From Janthinobacterium fluminis (GTDB taxonomy: Bacteria > Pseudomonadota > Gammaproteobacteria > Burkholderiales > Burkholderiaceae_D), in NCBI RefSeq assembly GCF_028595325.1, contig NZ_JAQQXR010000003.1, positions 248,001-312,000 of the forward strand: a stretch of 64,000 nt of DNA, read 5' to 3'. The position numbers were made by a program, and so were the translations under genes. Every line of letters begins with the position of its first letter. The first letter of the stretch is position 1. This document shows positions 36,617-45,557 of this stretch, one piece after another. The notes below the pieces were generated by a model. It worked only from the letters and a program-made list of their open reading frames with translations, had not been told where the DNA came from and searched no databases.

Positions 36617-37371
36617 AAAAACTCACTGTACGCGGGCTGAGCCACCATTTCGCCCTCACCGAAGTGCTGGCCGGCGTCGACCTCGACCTGTTCCCGGGCG
36701 AGTCCGTCGCCCTGGTCGGGCCTTCCGGCTGCGGCAAGACCACGCTGCTGAACCTGGTCGCCGGCCTGCTGCCGCACGGCGCGGGCCGCATCGCCAACGG
36801 CTACACCAGCGTCGGCTGCGTGTTCCAGCAGGCGCGGCTGCTGCCGTGGAAGAATGCGCGCGACAACATCGCCCTCGGCCTGAAGGCGCGCGGCGTCGAC
36901 GCGGCCGCGCGGGCGCGCCGCGCCGACGCGCTGGGGCTGCAACTGGGCCTGGACGGCGATGACCTCGACAAGTATCCGCACGCGCTGTCCGGCGGCATGC
37001 AGAGCCGGGTCGCGCTGGCCCGCGCGCTGGCGCTGGAGCCGGACTTGCTGCTGCTCGACGAGGCGTTCGCCGCGCTCGACGTCGGCCTGAAGGCGGAGCT
37101 GTACGCCCTGCTGCTGGCGCAGCTCGGGGCCGGCGGCTGCGCCGTGCTGATGATTACCCACGACCTGATGGAGGCGGTGCGGCTGGCCGACCGCATCCTG
37201 ATGATGGCGCCGGCGCCGGGACGCATCGTGCGCGAGTTCCGCCTCGACCGGCCCAAGCCCGCCCGGGACGACGCCTGGGTCTACCGCACCACCGGCGAAC
37301 TGATGCAGGCGCCCGAGGTGCGCGCCGGTTTCGGGCTGGCGCCGGCGGCCGGAGGGATGCGCTGTGCCTAA
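36613..37371 (+). CDS. ABC transporter ATP-binding protein, NitT/TauT type
   Basis: 252-residue ATPase: Walker A GPSGCGKT, Q-loop FQQARLLPWKNARDNI (typical of SsuB/TauB), signature LSGGMQSRVALARAL, Walker B LLLLDEAFAALD and ITHD. The Walker B glutamate is retained. It completes the three-gene importer. The 3' end overlaps the nnrS start by 8 bp. Confidence 0.9.
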   Translation: MKKLTVRGLSHHFALTEVLAGVDLDLFPGESVALVGPSGCGKTTLLNLVAGLLPHGAGRIANGYTSVGCVFQQARLLPWKNARDNIALGLKARGVDAAARARRADALGLQLGLDGDDLDKYPHALSGGMQSRVALARALALEPDLLLLDEAFAALDVGLKAELYALLLAQLGAGGCAVLMITHDLMEAVRLADRILMMAPAPGRIVREFRLDRPKPARDDAWVYRTTGELMQAPEVRAGFGLAPAAGGMRCA

Positions 37372-38566
37372 GTTCGCCAACCATCCGCTGCTGCTGTGCG
37401 GCTTCCGCCCCTTCTTCCTGTACACGGCCGGCTATGCCGTGCTGGCGCTGGGCGTCTGGCTGTTGCTGTTGTCCGGCCTGCTGCCGGCGCCCGACCTGGC
37501 CGGCGGCCTGCCGGCCTGGCACGCGCACGAGATGATTTACGGTTTTGCGATGGCCTCGGTGGCCGGCTTCCTGCTGACGGCCGTGCCGGAGTTCACGGGC
37601 GGGGCCGGCTTCGGCCGGAAGCGGCTGCTGGGCCTTGCCCTGCTGTGGCTGGGCGCGCGCCTGGCCTTCGGCCTGTCCGCCTGGCTGGGCGTGTGGCCGG
37701 CGGCCCTGTGCAACCTGGGGCTGAGCGCCGTGCTGCTGGCCACGCTGGCGCCGCCGATCTGGCGCGATCCGGGGCGGCCGCAGATGAGTTTCCTGTACGC
37801 GCTGGCCGCCCTCGGCCTGCTGGAGGCCGGCTTCTTCGTCGCCGGCGCGCGCGGCACGGCGGCGATGCCGTGGATGTACGCGGCCAACGGCGTGGCGATG
37901 ATACTGATCGTCGCCACCGTCAGCCGCATCTCCATGCGCATCGTCAATGGCGAGGGCGCCGGCGCCGGCTATCTGGCGCGGCCGCCGCGGCGCAATCTGG
38001 CCACCTGGAGCATCGCGCTGTGCACGGCGGCCGAATTCTTCCTGCCGGGCAGCCCGGTGGCGGGCTGGCTGGCGCTGGCCGCCGCCGCCGCCATCCTGAA
38101 CCTGCTCAACGACTGGCACATCGGCCGCGCGCTGCTGCAGCGCTGGGCGCTGATGCTATACCTCGTGTACTGGCTGATGGCGGCCGGGTATGCCGTGATG
38201 GGCGCCAGCCTGCTGCTCGACGGCGCGCTGGTGTCGGCCGGGCGGCATGTGCTGATGGCCGGCGCGATGAGCCTGGCCATCTTCACCGTGATGTGCATCG
38301 CCGGGCGCAACCACGCCGGCTATGCGCTGGAGCGGCGCCTGTGGGTCGTGGCGGCCGCTTGCGCCATCGTCGCGGCGGCGCTGCTGCGCGTGGCGGCGGC
38401 GCGCGCCCCCGCCCTGCTGGCGCTGGCCGGCCTCGTGTGGATGGGCGGCTTCGCGCTGTATCTGGCCCATTCCTGGCGCATCCTGTCCGGGCCGAGGCCG
38501 GACCGGGCCGACGGCTGCGACGGTCCGGTGCGCGCCGTCGCCGAGGCCAGCGATTTCGCCTGCTGA
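37364..38566 (+). CDS. NnrS family haem-copper membrane protein
   Basis: 400 residues with about twelve transmembrane helices. Characteristic histidine-bearing N-terminus PLLLCGFRPFFLYTAGYA and AWHAHEMIYGFAMASVAGFLL, GRNHAGYAL near the end. NnrS proteins bind haem and copper and protect against nitrosative stress, mostly in denitrifiers. Here it is translationally coupled to a putative metal uptake transporter. The GTG at 37364 has GGAGGG upstream, overlapping the ATPase gene. Confidence 0.9.
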   Translation: MPKFANHPLLLCGFRPFFLYTAGYAVLALGVWLLLLSGLLPAPDLAGGLPAWHAHEMIYGFAMASVAGFLLTAVPEFTGGAGFGRKRLLGLALLWLGARLAFGLSAWLGVWPAALCNLGLSAVLLATLAPPIWRDPGRPQMSFLYALAALGLLEAGFFVAGARGTAAMPWMYAANGVAMILIVATVSRISMRIVNGEGAGAGYLARPPRRNLATWSIALCTAAEFFLPGSPVAGWLALAAAAAILNLLNDWHIGRALLQRWALMLYLVYWLMAAGYAVMGASLLLDGALVSAGRHVLMAGAMSLAIFTVMCIAGRNHAGYALERRLWVVAAACAIVAAALLRVAAARAPALLALAGLVWMGGFALYLAHSWRILSGPRPDRADGCDGPVRAVAEASDFAC

Positions 38567-38644
38567 GGGCGGCGCCTTTTTTCGATCGCGCCTGCCGTTC
38601 ATGGTATCTTCCGTGGCTGTCGTTTCCATGCAAAGAGCAGTGTC

Positions 38645-39811
38645 ATGAATGTGAAGTCGGGTAAGCAGTTCGTCGCCAAGCTGCATCTGTATATCGGCCT
38701 GTGGCTGGGCGGCGTCTTCGTCGTGCTGGGCCTGACCGGCACGGCCATCGCCTGGCTGCCGGAGCTGGACGCCGCGCTCAATCCCGCATTGCTGCAGTCC
38801 GTGCCGCGTTACGCCGGCGCGCCCTTCCAGGTCACGTCGCGCACGGTGCAGGAGGTCGTCGAGCGGCTCAGCGGCGATACGGCCTATGGCCGGCCGGCCC
38901 AGCTGAACACCCCGGCCGATGGCCACGATGTCTACGTCGCCTATTACCGCGTGCCGCCGGCGGCCGGCGCCGGCCCCGCCACGCAGACGCGGCTGCGCCA
39001 GGTGATGCTCGACGCCGATACGCTGCAGGTCAAGGGCGAGCGCGAATGGGGCAGTTACGGCCTGTCGCGCCCGCTGCTGATGCCGACCTTGTTCCATTTG
39101 CACCGCTACCTGCTGTCCGGCGAGGTCGGCAAGATATTGACTGGTATCACCGGCGTGGCCTTGCTGGCGCTGGCGTTCAGCGGCCTGGTGCTGTGGTGGC
39201 CACGGCCGAACTGGCAGGCGCTGCGGCGCGCGCTGCGCATTTCCTACGGCGGCTCGTGGCCGCGCCTGCATTATTCCCTGCATAAGACGAGCGGCTTCTT
39301 CGCCGCTCCGGTGCTGGCCGTGCTGGCGTTTTCCGGCATCTACATGAATCTGCCGCAGATGGTGTTGCCGGTCGTCGGCATGCTGGCGGAGCTGTCGCCC
39401 GGCGATAAGGTGAGCAATGCCGCGCCCGGCGCCCATATCACGCCCGGCGCGGCGATGGCGGCGGCGCAGGCGCTGTATCCGAATGGCCGGGTGTCGCGCA
39501 TCGCGCTGCCGGCGCAAGCGGGGCTGCCCTATGAAATCCGGGTGCGCCAGCCGGACGAGGTGGCGAAAGGCGACGGCGCCACCCGCGTGACGCTCGACGC
39601 CGTCAGCGGCAAGCTGCTGCGCGTGCGCGATCCCTTGCTGGCGCCGGGCGGCGAGCGCTTTCTCGGCTGGCAGTATCCGCTGCATAGCGGCCAGGCTTTT
39701 GGCGCGCCGGGACGGGCCTTCATCAGCGTCTTCGGGCTGCTGCCGCTGGGGTTTTTCCTGACGGGCGTGCTGATCTGGATGAAGCGCCGGCCCGCGGCCA
39801 GGAAGCGCTGA
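38645..39811 (+). CDS. PepSY-domain membrane protein (iron-uptake associated)
   Basis: 388 residues of the PepSY-TM family: N-terminal helix (LYIGLWLGGVFVVLGLTGTAIAW), periplasmic PepSY region, central helix (GITGVALLALAFSGLVLWWP), a third helix near SGFFAAPVLAVLAFSGIYM, and a C-terminal helix with FGLLPLGFFLTGVLIWMKRR. Such proteins often accompany siderophore receptors and may act as ferric reductases. It follows nnrS by 78 bp and fits the iron-related context; cotranscription is not proven. Confidence 0.85.
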   Translation: MNVKSGKQFVAKLHLYIGLWLGGVFVVLGLTGTAIAWLPELDAALNPALLQSVPRYAGAPFQVTSRTVQEVVERLSGDTAYGRPAQLNTPADGHDVYVAYYRVPPAAGAGPATQTRLRQVMLDADTLQVKGEREWGSYGLSRPLLMPTLFHLHRYLLSGEVGKILTGITGVALLALAFSGLVLWWPRPNWQALRRALRISYGGSWPRLHYSLHKTSGFFAAPVLAVLAFSGIYMNLPQMVLPVVGMLAELSPGDKVSNAAPGAHITPGAAMAAAQALYPNGRVSRIALPAQAGLPYEIRVRQPDEVAKGDGATRVTLDAVSGKLLRVRDPLLAPGGERFLGWQYPLHSGQAFGAPGRAFISVFGLLPLGFFLTGVLIWMKRRPAARKR

Positions 39812-39910
39812 CCGCTTCCCCGCCGGCGCCGGAAGGTTTGGCGAATAGTTGCTATCATCTGCGTCTGGCCAAAGCCGCGTCCGCCCGACGCGACCATTAC
39901 TTGAGATGAT

Positions 39911-40333
39911 ATGACCGCAACGACCTTTACCCCCGCCTATTTCAACGAACTCAGCGTCGGCACGCTGCCGGCCCACATGGGCATCGTCATCACCGCCATC
40001 GGCGAGCGCACCCTGAGCGCGCACTTCGAGGTCGCGCCGCACCTGCTGGCGCCGAACGGCTATCTGCACGCCGGCAGCGTCGTCACGCTGGCCGACACGG
40101 CTTGCGGCTATGGCTGCATCGCCAAGCTGCCCGCCGGCGCCGCCAATTTCACGACGGTCGAGTTGAAGTCGAACCACCTGGGCACGGCCCGCGAGGGCGT
40201 CGTCGTCTGCACGGCGACGCTGGTGCATGGCGGCCGCACCACGCAGGTGTGGGATGCCGTCGTGTCGGACCAGGCCAGCGGCAAGACCATCGCGCTGTTC
40301 CGTTGCACGCAGATGATCCTGTATCCGAAGTAA
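39911..40333 (+). CDS. PaaI-type hotdog thioesterase
   Basis: 140-residue single hotdog domain of the acyl-CoA thioesterase PaaI/YbgC group. Motif LLAPNGYLHAGSVVTLADTACGYG contains the catalytic-loop residues typical of PaaI-like enzymes. Substrate unknown; no catabolic operon is adjacent. Confidence 0.85.
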   Translation: MTATTFTPAYFNELSVGTLPAHMGIVITAIGERTLSAHFEVAPHLLAPNGYLHAGSVVTLADTACGYGCIAKLPAGAANFTTVELKSNHLGTAREGVVVCTATLVHGGRTTQVWDAVVSDQASGKTIALFRCTQMILYPK

Positions 40334-40424
40334 GCCGGCGCGGCGGCGCGCCCGGGATCGCGCCGCCACCGGCTGAACGTGCTAGCCTTGTAGCGGGCAG
40401 CAAACGCCGGGGCGGGAGATGACT

Positions 40425-40874
40425 ATGCGTAAACACATCAAAAAATGGGCCGGCATCGCCGTGCTGCTGGCCTCGACGCAGGCGCAGGCGCAAACGCCGT
40501 ACACGGACGATGCCACCTACCGGGGCCTTGGCGCCAAAGCGGGCATCGACAGGATAGTCCACACCTTGATACCGCTGATCCAGGCTGACGCGCGCATCAG
40601 CGAAAGTTTCCAGGACAGCGATATGCTGCAACTGGCCGAGCGCCTGGCCGAGCAATTGTGCGAATTCAGCGGCGGGCCGTGCAAATACACGGGCAAATAC
40701 AAGGGCAAGGATATGGAGTCGGTGCACATCGACCTCAAAATCAGCAATGCCCAGTTCAACGCGCTGGCCGAGGATTTGCAGATTGCCATGGAGCGCAACG
40801 GCATCGCCGCCGCCGTGCAAAACAAGCTGATCGCCAAGCTGGCGCCGATGCAGCGCGCCATCGTCACGCGCTAG
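40425..40874 (+). CDS. Exported group I truncated haemoglobin
   Basis: 149 residues. A signal peptide (KKWAGIAVLLASTQAQAQ) precedes a truncated-globin domain: TYRGLGAKAGIDRIVHTLI, SFQDSDMLQLAERLAEQLCEF, GPCKYTGKYKGKDMESVHIDLKIS (proximal His in VHIDLKIS), and FNALAEDLQIAMERNGIAAAV. The signal peptide suggests a periplasmic location, unusual because most group I members are cytoplasmic. The ATG at 40425 has GGGAG six bases upstream; the ATG at 40419 overlaps that site. Confidence 0.83.
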   Translation: MRKHIKKWAGIAVLLASTQAQAQTPYTDDATYRGLGAKAGIDRIVHTLIPLIQADARISESFQDSDMLQLAERLAEQLCEFSGGPCKYTGKYKGKDMESVHIDLKISNAQFNALAEDLQIAMERNGIAAAVQNKLIAKLAPMQRAIVTR

Positions 40875-40883
40875 GGCGCGCGC

Positions 40884-41582
40884 CTACAGCCTCACCCAGT
40901 TGCCCTTGTACAGAATCGGCCCGCTCGGCCCGTTCGGGTCCGGCGAGCCGCCCTTCGGCTCCAGGCTGACGGCCAGCAAGGCGACGTCGGGGCCCAGCGC
41001 CCGCTCGGACAGCGCCAGCCGCACGCTGCCGCGGTCGGCCAGCAAGCCCAGCGAACGGGGATTGCCGCGCGTCGGCACGGCCCACAGTTGCAGCGTCTTG
41101 TCGGCGGCCACGGGCGCGCCGCCCAGCACGCGCACGTCGAGCGCGCCGTGGCGGCGGTCGGCCGTCAGCAGCAGTACCGCGCGGGCCTGCCCGTCGCTGA
41201 GCGTGGCGACATAACTGATCTGCGGCGCATTCAGCGTCGTCGTCACCAGCGCCAGCGCCAGCAGCGCGGCGGCGGCGCTGGACGCCGCGCCCAGCCCGCG
41301 CCAGAACGCCAGCGACTGGCTGCGCCAGAATTGCCAGGCCGGCGCCGCGCGCAGGTGCAGGCGCCGCTCGATGTCGCGCCACACCTGGCGCGGTGGCGCC
41401 ACCGGCGCGGTGAATTCGGCCATCGGCGCCAGGCGCCGCTGCCACTCGGCGGTGGTGTTGCGCAAATCCGCGTCCTGCAGCAACCAGCCCTCGAAGCGGC
41501 GGCGCGCGCCGCCCTTGAGCGTGCCCAGCACATATTCGGCGGCCAGTTTTTGCCGCAAGGGAGCGTTGCCGCGAATGTTCAT
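40884..41582 (-). CDS. Anti-sigma-K factor (RskA family)
   Basis: 232 residues: short N-terminal cytoplasmic part with [21 protein letters not shown], the anti-sigma ZAS-like helix region without a zinc site, one transmembrane helix near 95-115 ([20 protein letters not shown]) and a periplasmic RskA domain ([33 protein letters not shown]). It should hold the partner sigma factor at the membrane until a signal releases it. The start overlaps the sigma stop by 4 bp. The periplasmic domain, rich in RskA signature GGSPxPxGPxG, supports the call. Confidence 0.9.
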   Translation of the reverse strand: MNIRGNAPLRQKLAAEYVLGTLKGGARRRFEGWLLQDADLRNTTAEWQRRLAPMAEFTAPVAPPRQVWRDIERRLHLRAAPAWQFWRSQSLAFWRGLGAASSAAAALLALALVTTTLNAPQISYVATLSDGQARAVLLLTADRRHGALDVRVLGGAPVAADKTLQLWAVPTRGNPRSLGLLADRGSVRLALSERALGPDVALLAVSLEPKGGSPDPNGPSGPILYKGNWVRL

Positions 41583-42163
41583 GGCTGCTCCCGCGCCGCC
41601 AGGCAGGTGCGCAGGCGCTCCAGGCCGCGGCGTATCCAGGTCTTGACGGTGCCGACCGGCAGCGCCATCTGCTGCGCCACCTCGCTGTGCGACAAGTCGT
41701 GGAAATAGGCCAGCGCGATCACCTGCCGGTGCAGCCCTTCCAGCGCCGCCATGCAAAAGGCCAGCGCCTTCGCGTCGCCGCTCATTTGCAGCGCCTCGAT
41801 CGGCGTGGCCTGGGGATCGTGTAATGCGTTCATGACTTCGCTATCAAATTGTTCGGCGTCGATTTCCACCGCGTCTGCGCTGCGCCGCAACAGGTCGAAA
41901 GCCTTGTTGCGCACGATGGTCGCCATCCACGTCAGCGGCGCGGCCAAATGGCTCTGGTAGGTGGCGGCGTGGTTCCAGACGGCGACGAAACCCTCTTGCA
42001 AGGCTTCTTCCGCGAGCTCTTGCTTATGCAATATACGCAGCGCGAAGCCGAACAGTTTCGCCGACGTGGCGTCGTAGAGCTGGCGGAAGGCGGCGGCATC
42101 GCGTTTCCCGACGGCGAGCAGCCAGGTTTTCAGTTGCTGCGGATCGGCTTGTCTGGTATCCAT
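41579..42163 (-). CDS. ECF sigma factor, SigK type
   Basis: 194-residue RNA polymerase sigma factor. Region 2 contains [36 protein letters not shown] and [18 protein letters not shown]; region 4 contains [19 protein letters not shown] and [16 protein letters not shown]. The ATG at 42163 (MDTRQAD) starts the family-normal length; an open frame continues to 42331. Paired with the downstream anti-sigma gene. Divergent from the DUF3034 gene, a candidate target. Confidence 0.93.
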   Translation of the reverse strand: MDTRQADPQQLKTWLLAVGKRDAAAFRQLYDATSAKLFGFALRILHKQELAEEALQEGFVAVWNHAATYQSHLAAPLTWMATIVRNKAFDLLRRSADAVEIDAEQFDSEVMNALHDPQATPIEALQMSGDAKALAFCMAALEGLHRQVIALAYFHDLSHSEVAQQMALPVGTVKTWIRRGLERLRTCLAAREQP

Positions 42164-42357
42164 AAACGCGGCTTGGGCTGCGGTCGGTGAAAAGGGAGAA
42201 GCAAACTGGAGGGTATACCAAGTTCGCCGCGCCGGCTTGCCCGGTGTTGACGTTCGCCCACAAACGGGCAATTGGCCCTGGAAAGTTTCGCCCGTTTCGG
42301 TCAAGCTGTGTTGATACGCAACAAACACCACAATCTGCCCAGGCAGCGGGGGGAAGG

Positions 42358-43263
42358 ATGCGACAAGCGGAGCGTTTGGCGGGCCTGGGCGGCGCGTTGC
42401 TGGCGGGCGCGCTGCTGTGCGCCGACGCCGCCGCGCAACCGGCGGCGCCCGACTTGGGCAAGTTGCTCGCCACGGGCGGCGTCAGCCAGTTGGAGGGCGC
42501 GGGCGGCGGCGGCATCACGCCGTGGGCGCTGATCACCGGCTACGGCAGCCGCGACAGCTACGGCGCGAACGCCCATTACACGGCTGTGCGCAGCCAGGAC
42601 TACGGCCTCGATGCCTACGGCGTGGCGGTGGGCCTCGCCGACCGCGTCGAGCTGTCGCTGGCGCGCCAGCAGTTCCGTGGCAGCCTGGCGCCGCTGGCGC
42701 AACTGCGCATCCAGCAGGACATCGTCGGCGTCAAGCTCAGGCTGGCCGGCGACGCCGTCTACGACCAGGACCGCTGGCTGCCGCAGATCGCCGTCGGCGC
42801 CATGTACAAGCGCAACCGCGGCGTCGGCGGCCTGGGCGCGCTGGGCGTCGGCAATGTCCGGCAACTGGGGGCGAAGGACGACCGCGGTGTCGACTATTAC
42901 GTCGCCGCGACGAAAATCCTGTTTGAATACAGTCTGTTATTGAACGGCACCCTGCGCGCCACCAAGGCCAACCAGATGGGCATACTCGGTTTCGGCGGCG
43001 ACCGGGGCGACAACTACCAGGCGATGGCCGAGGTGTCGGCGGCCTATCTGATCAACCGCAAGCTGGCGGCCGGCGTCGAGTACCGGCGCAAGCCGCACAA
43101 CCTGGGCGTGGACCGCGAAAAGGCTTACTACGACGTGTTCCTGGCGTATTTCCCCAACAAGCATGTGTCGGTGACGGCGGCTTACGCCGTGCTGGGCGAC
43201 ATCACGGTGTTCAATCCGCAGCGCCAGCACGGCTGGTACCTGTCCTTGCAGACGGGGTTTTGA
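42358..43263 (+). CDS. DUF3034 family exported protein
   Basis: 301 residues, signal peptide (LGGALLAGALLCADAAA) then a beta-rich domain. It matches the DUF3034 family: GGVSQLEGAGGGGITPWALITGYGSRDSYG and the VGAMYKRN and YFPNKHVSVTAAY segments. Ends in phenylalanine (SLQTGF), as outer-membrane barrels do, so an outer-membrane porin-like role is possible but unproven. Start ATG at 42358 follows GGGGGAAGG. Divergent from the ECF sigma gene with a 194-bp gap. Confidence 0.82.
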   Translation: MRQAERLAGLGGALLAGALLCADAAAQPAAPDLGKLLATGGVSQLEGAGGGGITPWALITGYGSRDSYGANAHYTAVRSQDYGLDAYGVAVGLADRVELSLARQQFRGSLAPLAQLRIQQDIVGVKLRLAGDAVYDQDRWLPQIAVGAMYKRNRGVGGLGALGVGNVRQLGAKDDRGVDYYVAATKILFEYSLLLNGTLRATKANQMGILGFGGDRGDNYQAMAEVSAAYLINRKLAAGVEYRRKPHNLGVDREKAYYDVFLAYFPNKHVSVTAAYAVLGDITVFNPQRQHGWYLSLQTGF

Positions 43264-43271
43264 GGCTGGGC

Positions 43272-43793
43272 TCAGCCCTGCAGGGCCTGTTCCAGCAGCT
43301 TGTGCAGCGCGGCGAACTCCGGCTCGCCGACGTAGCGCTTGATGATTTTGCCCTGTTTGTCGATGACGAAGGTGGTCGGCGTCAGCGCCACGTCGCCGTA
43401 GGCCTTGGCCGCTTCGCCGGAGACGTCGATGGCGACCTTGAACGGCAGTTGGCGCGTTTCGGCGTAGTTGACGACGTAGTTGGCGGGGTCGTATTTCATC
43501 GCCACGGCGACGAATTCCAGGCCCTGCGCCTTGTACTTATTGTACGTTTCGACCATTTTCGGCATCTCGGCGATGCAGGTGGTACACGAGGTGGCCCAGA
43601 AATTCACCATCACGACCTTGCCCTGCAGGCTTTGCGGCGTGATTTTCTCGCCCTTGATGCCGATGAAGGTCACTTCGGGGGCGCTGGTGCGCGTGTTCAG
43701 CGAAAAGTAGGCGGCGGCGCCCATCGCGGCAAGCGCGACGACGGCGATGGCCGGCTTGATCCAGGATGGCGAGGCGGTGGTGGTGGCGGACAT
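43272..43793 (-). CDS. TlpA-like membrane-anchored thioredoxin
   Basis: 173-residue periplasmic thiol-disulfide protein. N-terminal anchor helix (IKPAIAVVALAAMGAAAYF), thioredoxin fold with active site CTTC in ATSCTTCIAEMPKM, and the cis-proline region LTPTTFVID. Likely a reductant for periplasmic proteins, e.g. cytochrome c maturation. The ATG at 43793 is used; a longer frame is a shadow of dolP. Convergent with the DUF3034 gene. Confidence 0.88.
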   Translation of the reverse strand: MSATTTASPSWIKPAIAVVALAAMGAAAYFSLNTRTSAPEVTFIGIKGEKITPQSLQGKVVMVNFWATSCTTCIAEMPKMVETYNKYKAQGLEFVAVAMKYDPANYVVNYAETRQLPFKVAIDVSGEAAKAYGDVALTPTTFVIDKQGKIIKRYVGEPEFAALHKLLEQALQG

Positions 43794-43836
43794 GGGATTC
43801 TCGGGCGATATTCGACGGATGCACGGATTATAGCCC

Positions 43837-43854
43837 GGCCGGCTTAAGCCGGCC
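43837..43854. repeat. Perfect 18-bp palindrome between dolP and tlpA genes
   Basis: GGCCGGCTT followed by its exact complement AAGCCGGCC, with a second GCCGGCC/GGCCGGC pair just to its right (to about 43877). No T-run in the dolP direction. Possibly an attenuating hairpin or a palindromic repeat. Confidence 0.6.
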
Positions 43855-43882
43855 TTAGAGCCGGCCGGGCCGGCCCGCGGCC

Positions 43883-44545
43883 TTACTGGCTTTTCGCGGC
43901 CGGCGCCGGGTCCGGCTGCAGGCGCTTCAGTTCTTCTTCGCTGATGTAGTCGAACAGCTTGACCACTTTCTGCACGCCGCCGACGCCGCGCGCGACGTCG
44001 CTGCCGATGCTGCCTTCGCGCTGGGTCACGCGGCCCATCATGTAGACCGTGCCGCGCTCCGTCACCACCTTGAAGGAGTTGGCGGAGATGGTTTTCATGT
44101 CGACCAGGCTGGCCTTGACCTTGGTGGTGACCAGCGCGTCGCTGGAGCGCGAGGTGAAGCTCGACGGGCCGGCGATTTCCAGCTCGTTGGCGACGCCCTG
44201 CACGCCCTCGATGGCGCGCACTTCGCGCTCGACGGCGGCCTTCATCGCCTCGTCGCGCACCTCGCCGGTCAGCAGCACGCGGCGGTTGAAGCTGGCGACG
44301 TTGACGTGGCCGGCCTCGCCGACGATGTTCGGCACCCGCACCTCGCCCTTCAGGGTGATGGACTTGTCCTCGGTCTGCGCGCCGAAGGTGCGCCGGTCCG
44401 CCGCCGCGACGGTGCCCATGACGGCGCCGCCGATGACCATTTCGACGCAACCCGACAGCGTGGCAAGCATGGTTCCGCACAACAGCGCGGTGGCCAGGGG
44501 GCGTTGCATGCGCGACCAGCGTGGGCCTGCGGCGTAATCAGTCAT
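43883..44545 (-). CDS. dolP: BON-domain lipoprotein DolP (YraP)
   Basis: Outer-membrane lipoprotein that supports envelope integrity. 220 residues: lipoprotein signal ending LATLSGC (Cys32), then two BON domains, residues 50-118 ([21 protein letters not shown]) and 130-200 ([34 protein letters not shown]). The start overlaps the diaA end by 8 bp. Position after diaA matches the E. coli yraP locus. Confidence 0.92.
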   Translation of the reverse strand: MTDYAAGPRWSRMQRPLATALLCGTMLATLSGCVEMVIGGAVMGTVAAADRRTFGAQTEDKSITLKGEVRVPNIVGEAGHVNVASFNRRVLLTGEVRDEAMKAAVEREVRAIEGVQGVANELEIAGPSSFTSRSSDALVTTKVKASLVDMKTISANSFKVVTERGTVYMMGRVTQREGSIGSDVARGVGGVQKVVKLFDYISEEELKRLQPDPAPAAKSQ

Positions 44546-45134
44546 TCGCGTCTCCTCCGAACAGCGCGACGTCGATGCCGTCGCAGATGCAGTGTATGGT
44601 TGTTAAATGGACTTCCTGGATGCGCGCGGTGCGCTCGGCCGGCACGCAGATGTGCACGTCGGCGTCCGTCAGCATCTTGCCGATGGCGCCGCCGCCCTTG
44701 CCGGTCAGCGCCACGACGCGCATTTCCCGCTCCAGCGCCGCCTCGATCGCCGCCATCACGTTGGCCGAATTGCCCGACGTCGAGATGGCCAGCAGGATGT
44801 CGCCGGCCTGGCCGAAGGCCTGCACCTGTTTCGAGAAGATCTCGCGGTAGCTGTAGTCGTTGCCGACGGCCGTCAGGATCGAGGTGTCGGTGGCCAGCGA
44901 CAGGGCCGGCAGCGGAAAGCGCTCGCGCTCGAAGCGCCCGACCAGCTCGGCGGCGAAATGCTGGCAGTCGGCGGCGGAACCGCCGTTGCCGCAGGCCAGG
45001 ATCTTGTTGCCGTTGGAGAGGGCGGAAAACATCAGGTCGACCGCCTCCATGATCGGATGCGCCAGTACGGTGGCGGACTGGATTTTGAGTTCGGCACTTT
45101 CGTGGAAGTGCGCCAGGATGCGTTGATTGTTCAT
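44538..45134 (-). CDS. diaA: SIS-domain protein DiaA
   Basis: 198 residues, phosphosugar-isomerase fold: [49 protein letters not shown]. DiaA binds DnaA and promotes replication initiation in E. coli; the paralogue GmhA is a sedoheptulose-7-phosphate isomerase. Gene order with yraN, lpoA and dolP favours DiaA. Confidence 0.87.
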   Translation of the reverse strand: MNNQRILAHFHESAELKIQSATVLAHPIMEAVDLMFSALSNGNKILACGNGGSAADCQHFAAELVGRFERERFPLPALSLATDTSILTAVGNDYSYREIFSKQVQAFGQAGDILLAISTSGNSANVMAAIEAALEREMRVVALTGKGGGAIGKMLTDADVHICVPAERTARIQEVHLTTIHCICDGIDVALFGGDAND

Positions 45135-45190
45135 AGCTGCCGATTATAGTGCAGGCGCGGGCCGCGGCGGGCAAGCACTGTTAAATATGC

Positions 45191-45550
45191 TTACACTTCG
45201 ATGGCGTTGACCAGCCAGGACAGCGCGCCGGCGTCGATGGCGACGACGTCGAAGCGGCACGGCGGCAGGGTTGCCAGGCGCAGCAGATAGACCTGGGCGG
45301 CGACCACCAGGCGGCGGCGCTTGGCCGGCGTGATGCTGGCGGCGGCGCCGCCGTGGCTGGCGCCGCCGCGCTGGCGCACCTCGACGAACACCAGGCCGCC
45401 CCGTTCGCGCATGATCAGGTCGATTTCGCCGCCCTTGCAGCGGAAATTGCGCTCGACCAGGGTCAGGCCGTGCGCCAGCAGGTGGGCCAGCGCGGCGTCC
45501 TCGCCGGCCCGGCCCAGGCGCTGCTTGTCGCTGAGGCGGCCGGCCGGCAT
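45191..45550 (-). CDS. YraN family protein
   Basis: 119 residues with the restriction-endonuclease-like motif GEIDLIMRERGGLVFVEVRQR and GRAGEDAALAHL at the N-terminus. Biochemical role not settled. Between lpoA (8 bp away) and diaA, the order conserved across beta- and gammaproteobacteria. Confidence 0.9.
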   Translation of the reverse strand: MPAGRLSDKQRLGRAGEDAALAHLLAHGLTLVERNFRCKGGEIDLIMRERGGLVFVEVRQRGGASHGGAAASITPAKRRRLVVAAQVYLLRLATLPPCRFDVVAIDAGALSWLVNAIEV

Positions 45551-45557
45551 GGCGGCG

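Noticed and set aside
38156..40369. 737-codon minus-strand frame opposite nnrS, PepSY and thioesterase genes
   Set aside because: Arg/Gln-rich shadow frame without motifs.
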